DNA from: PSRF01 sp051000815
GTDB lineage: Bacteria > Acidobacteriota > Blastocatellia > Pyrinomonadales > Pyrinomonadaceae
Length of the DNA: 64,000 bases
Assembly: GCA_051000815.1 (NCBI GenBank)
Contig: JBPCNX010000038.1
Span: forward strand, 1 to 64,000
Direction of reading: 5' to 3'
Numbering within the stretch: the first letter of the stretch is position 1; each line of letters starts with the position of its first letter. The position numbers were made by a program, and so were the translations under genes. The notes below the pieces were generated by a model. That model saw only the letters and a list, made by a program, of their open reading frames with translations, had not been told where the DNA came from and made no database searches. Below, one piece after another: positions 61,204 to 64,000 of this stretch.

Positions 61204-62274
61204 TTACTGTTTTGGAGCGTAGTAGCTCTGGCGGTAAACCAGCTGGAGCTTTTGTCGCCTTAATTCCGGATTGACGATCTCGAGTTTGACCTGCCGGCGG
61301 CCACCGTCGCGGGCCTTGTTCTTTGGCGAATACGCAACGACATACTGCGAACGCAGTTCGTCCTGGATTTGCACGAACGCGCGTTGCAATTCACTCTCAC
61401 TGCGCGGAAAAAACGCGCGACCCCCGGTCCTGTTCGATAGTTTCTCCAGAGAGTCTTTCTCGATCTTATAAAACTCCGGATCGCCAATTCCGATGCTGTA
61501 GACGGCGACGTTGTTCTTGAGGGCCGATTCGATTGCTTCCTGACGTTTTATCGTACTCGCAGTATCGTCGCCGTCACTCAAGAGGACGACGGCGCGCCGG
61601 GAGTTTTCCGGGCTCTTGGCTAAAACCTCATTGGTGCTGGCCCAAACCGAATCCCAGATACTCGTCCAACAAAGCGGATCTTCCTGAGGTGACTTCACAG
61701 CTTCGCAGTCAGGATTGTCTGCAGGGAACTCCACCTTCATTCGCTCCACTGCTCGATTAAGTTTTTTCAGATTTTCAGTCAGGTCCTGTTCAACGGTAGG
61801 CCGGCCAGTAAAGGAAACGATCGCCACCTTGTCGACTTCCGGCCTAACAACAGAGCTGATGAATGTCTTGGCTGCCTTCTTCTCATCCGACAGAGTTCGC
61901 TCCTGAGACTTACTCGTGTCAACGAGGATCACGAGCGTTAGAGGCCGGTTCGTCTCTCTTTCAAAAAGACTAATCTCTTGTGGAGTTTCATTCTCGAAAA
62001 TACGGAGGTCGTTGGATCGCAACGTGGTAATAAAGTGTCTGTCCTGATCTACCGCTGTGAAGAAAGTGTTAACTAGATCAGTATCGACTCGAATTACATC
62101 GGGGTCGATGTCTTCCGACGAGTCGTTGCGCGGCGTCGTCTTTGGTGCCGGCCTCTGGGCGGGCGGAACTTTCTGACTCTGCGCTGAACTATGACCTGCG
62201 CCTACAACTCCTGAACCCATGATGGCAAAGGCCAGCAGGCATCCCAGGAATGCTGTCCTGTCTATCAAGGTCAT
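61204..62274 (-). CDS. VWFA-related secreted protein (acidobacterial type)
   Basis: The 356-residue protein has a signal peptide (FLGCLLAFAIMGSGVVGAG) from ATG 62274; upstream in-frame codons add an unlikely cytoplasmic tail. The mature N-terminus opens VIRVDTDLVNTFFTAVD. A von Willebrand A domain follows, with the metal-binding DTSKS and further MIDAS residues in SFTGR and LLSDGDD. This corresponds to the VWFA-related domain family found widely in acidobacteria. The ligand is unknown. Confidence 0.85.
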   Translation of the reverse strand: MTLIDRTAFLGCLLAFAIMGSGVVGAGHSSAQSQKVPPAQRPAPKTTPRNDSSEDIDPDVIRVDTDLVNTFFTAVDQDRHFITTLRSNDLRIFENETPQEISLFERETNRPLTLVILVDTSKSQERTLSDEKKAAKTFISSVVRPEVDKVAIVSFTGRPTVEQDLTENLKKLNRAVERMKVEFPADNPDCEAVKSPQEDPLCWTSIWDSVWASTNEVLAKSPENSRRAVVLLSDGDDTASTIKRQEAIESALKNNVAVYSIGIGDPEFYKIEKDSLEKLSNRTGGRAFFPRSESELQRAFVQIQDELRSQYVVAYSPKNKARDGGRRQVKLEIVNPELRRQKLQLVYRQSYYAPKQ

Positions 62275-62406
62275 GTGTTTGTCATGCGGACGGAACGATC
62301 TGGACGTTCTAAAGCCAAATAGAATCACTTGCGCCGATATCCAGCGCAAGCGATTCTTCCAACGCGGCAGCCAGAATGCAACTGCCCCGATATGAGAGAG
62401 GAGTAC

Positions 62407-62955
62407 TTAGTAACGGCGGTTACGATTACGAAGCTTGTAGGTGTAGAGGGCGGAACCGCCACCTCCCGCCAAAGCTCCAATCGCGGCGCCCTTCTTGCCG
62501 CCAATCAGCGCGCCAACCGCAGCACCGGAACCAGCACCAATCGCTACCGTCAGCTTGTCGCGGTGTTTCTGCCAAAAGCTGCGACTGCGCGGCTGAGACG
62601 TGGTGTATGAGCGAGAGCTCGAAGTGTGGGCGTATCGCCGGCCGGTGTTTCGATAGGCAACACGGTTAGGGCTATAGCCAACCTGAGTACCCGCAGCGCC
62701 TGCTTCAGCCGCGCGGAAACCGTCAGCAAAACCCACTTTGTAGGCTCCCTGCTCTTCAGCCGTATCAAACGCGGCTGGCATAAATGGGTCAGTCGCCACC
62801 TGCTTGTCCGCAACGTATGTGGCGTCGCTGGCCGGGGCAGAAGACGCTGCCGCCGTCGTGGATTGATTCTTACTGTGCATCACCAACGCTCCAACCGAGC
62901 CGCCCACGAGGGCGGCTATCAGAGCTACCGGCAATAATTTGTTTGTCATAATCAT
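62407..62955 (-). CDS. Exported glycine-zipper protein
   Basis: The 182-residue protein has one N-terminal hydrophobic segment (LLPVALIAALVGGSVGALVM), a Ser/Ala linker and a Tyr/Ser/Arg-rich stretch. The C-terminal glycine zipper is VAIGAGSGAAVGALIGGKKG plus AAIGALAGGGG, as in YMGG-type envelope proteins. GGAG lies about 8 bases ahead of ATG 62955. The function is unknown; a lipid-associating envelope role is plausible. Confidence 0.75.
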   Translation of the reverse strand: MIMTNKLLPVALIAALVGGSVGALVMHSKNQSTTAAASSAPASDATYVADKQVATDPFMPAAFDTAEEQGAYKVGFADGFRAAEAGAAGTQVGYSPNRVAYRNTGRRYAHTSSSRSYTTSQPRSRSFWQKHRDKLTVAIGAGSGAAVGALIGGKKGAAIGALAGGGGSALYTYKLRNRNRRY

Positions 62956-63262
62956 CGTTCAATCTCCTCGCTAAAATCTCGTCGCGCAAAAGCTCACCCT
63001 GGTTTTGAGCAACATGCGTTCCTGAGCGCCCACTGATATTCCAGCTTTGCAGAAGTCTAGTTTATACCGCGATTTTTCAGGGATCTCTCGGCAAAACGCA
63101 GAGATGCAAGAAAGTTGCAATGAAGGCTGATGCATTAAACGGATTGGACATGTACCCGATATGAGGAATCACTACGCGAAATGATCAGTTATTGGACGGC
63201 GAGAGAAAAAGAATACGGCCAGGGAATCCCTGGCCGTGTAGATGTGTGGGCCTCAATATGAT
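62956..63262. other. 307-base gap
   Basis: No gene is seen. A TATAAA box on the - strand (complement near 63060-63066) may serve the glycine-zipper gene; no good -35 lies at the right distance. A terminator hairpin for the S41-type gene is at 63205-63237. Confidence 0.5.
63205..63237 (-). terminator. Rho-independent terminator of the S41-like gene
   Basis: A perfect 10-base stem, ACGGCCAGGG (63215-63224) with CCCTGGCCGT (63228-63237), has a 3-base loop. On the - strand it is followed by attctttttctc. It lies 26 bases past the stop codon. Confidence 0.85.
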
Positions 63263-64000
63263 TTACGCTGCACGCTGAACCTGCGCCGGCTTGTTGTCCC
63301 TGAGCAACTCCAGGGCCTTTTTCATCTGAACGTCTTCAGCCGCAGGCTTGGGAGTATTCGGCTCCGGAGCCACTTCTCTCTTGTCGGGAGCCGGGTTTGG
63401 TTTTGTCACTGCGTCATCATCGTTTCCGGTGAGATCTTCGGGATCGATCGACTCGGCTAGTTCAGGACGTTTAACTTCAATCGAAGGGGCAACTCCTGAA
63501 TGTGCACGGTCCTCTCCCAAAAACGGCTTACCACTAGCGCTCGCCCACTTTACTGTCGTAAGAAGCAAACCGTCGCCTCCGCGCAGAGTGAAAAGCTGTT
63601 GCTCAGCGCCAGCTCCAAAACTCTTTTCGCCCACAATTTGACCGCGGTTTCGTTCCAGCAATGACGAAGCAACGACCTCGGCGGCCCCTGCGGTCCCGGC
63701 GTCAATCAACACAACAACAGGACCTGCAAAGATTGCTGCTTTAGGATCTGCAGCAAAAGTCTTAAGAGTCTTTCCTTCGCGACCGGTAGTCTGCGCAATC
63801 GTGCCGTCTTTAATCAGCAGGTTGGCAACCGCGACAGCCTCCTTAATCGAACCGCCTGCAGTACCGCGCAGATCAAGTACCAGTTTTTGCGCACCTTGCT
63901 TCAGCAGGTCTTGTAAGCGTGATCTCACGTCCGCTGCCTCGCTGTCTGCGAAACTATTGATTCTCAGCACGCCGATGCGGCCGGCTTCCATCTTTGCTTC
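63263..64000 (-). CDS. C-terminal peptidase (S41/CtpA) homologue without catalytic residues, partial
   Basis: The frame is open through the right edge of the window, so the N-terminus (probably including a PDZ domain) is missing. The visible 245 residues have the S41 core: GRIGVLRINSFADSEAA, KLVLDLRGTAGGSIKEAV and VVLIDAGTAGAAEVVASSLL. In active CtpA/Prc proteases the corresponding segments read GSASASE and FGKG, with Ser nucleophile and Lys base 25 residues apart. Here they are GTAGAAE and FGAG, so Ser is Gly and Lys is Ala. The protein is therefore predicted to be a non-proteolytic relative, unless the residues are supplied elsewhere. A Pro/Lys/Glu-rich tail ends the protein. Confidence 0.85.
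   Translation of the reverse strand, partial: EAKMEAGRIGVLRINSFADSEAADVRSRLQDLLKQGAQKLVLDLRGTAGGSIKEAVAVANLLIKDGTIAQTTGREGKTLKTFAADPKAAIFAGPVVVLIDAGTAGAAEVVASSLLERNRGQIVGEKSFGAGAEQQLFTLRGGDGLLLTTVKWASASGKPFLGEDRAHSGVAPSIEVKRPELAESIDPEDLTGNDDDAVTKPNPAPDKREVAPEPNTPKPAAEDVQMKKALELLRDNKPAQVQRAA

Overview
The window is a single bacterial chromosomal segment of moderate GC content. The gene content is Gram-negative: an LPS-export permease (LptF/LptG type), outer-membrane barrel and lipoprotein genes, and O-antigen-type sugar genes. The best taxonomic guess is Acidobacteriota, possibly Blastocatellia. This rests on the VWFA-related protein family typical of acidobacteria, the abundance of TPR and PQQ-propeller proteins, and the dense intergenic palindromes. 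It is inference from family content, not from a marker-gene search.

Region 1 (1-16.7 kb) is the unusual part: a compact redox locus in three divergent or convergent transcription units. On the + strand (249-4186) lie a fused regulator/redox membrane protein (two cyclic-nucleotide-binding domains, a four-cluster ferredoxin and a b-type membrane domain) and an FHA-domain protein carrying a membrane anchor and seven c-hemes. On the - strand (10316 down to 4346) lie a secreted tandem GlcG/HbpS protein, a secreted protein of unknown function, two nine-heme membrane-anchored cytochromes and a tetraheme cytochrome. On the + strand again (10537-16695) lie an outer-membrane barrel gene, apparently frameshifted, and a 1317-residue secreted decaheme cytochrome with a beta-propeller tail. 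The locus encodes 39 c-type heme sites plus 16 ferredoxin cysteines. I infer an electron conduit running from the quinone pool through the periplasm toward or across the outer membrane, with cyclic-nucleotide and phosphothreonine inputs. No terminal reductase or oxidase catalytic subunit is recognisable.

Region 2 (17-30.5 kb) holds mutS, then a sugar/polysaccharide cluster: SIS isomerase gmhA, GDP-mannose dehydratase, UDP-glucuronate decarboxylase-type enzyme, O-antigen ligase-like protein, a 15-repeat TPR protein, a FecR-like protein and a TPR/carbohydrate-binding-like protein. tsaB and rimI follow.

Region 3 (30.5-50.7 kb) is housekeeping: DUF465, psd-pssA, a BamB-like propeller, guaA, dnaE-accA, ssb, miaB, a bifunctional-nuclease-family protein, parA-parB, metK-ahcY, and an operon of a small membrane protein pair, recO and an lptF-lptG fusion.

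Region 4 (51-64 kb) holds a NamZ-like muramidase, an SDR and a class I glutamine-amidotransferase-like hydrolase in one unit. It continues with hslV-hslU, an FN3 lipoprotein, an FAH-family enzyme, transaldolase, DUF402, an acyl-CoA carboxyltransferase, a VWFA protein, a glycine-zipper protein, and an S41-protease homologue that lacks both catalytic residues and is cut by the window edge.

Intergenic spaces carry long imperfect inverted repeats of at least two designs. One family shares a GTCAG-ACC ... GCGGTAGC core (four loci). The other is a nested double palindrome at 16.8-17.0 kb. No tRNA, rRNA, CRISPR array, insertion sequence or prophage was found.
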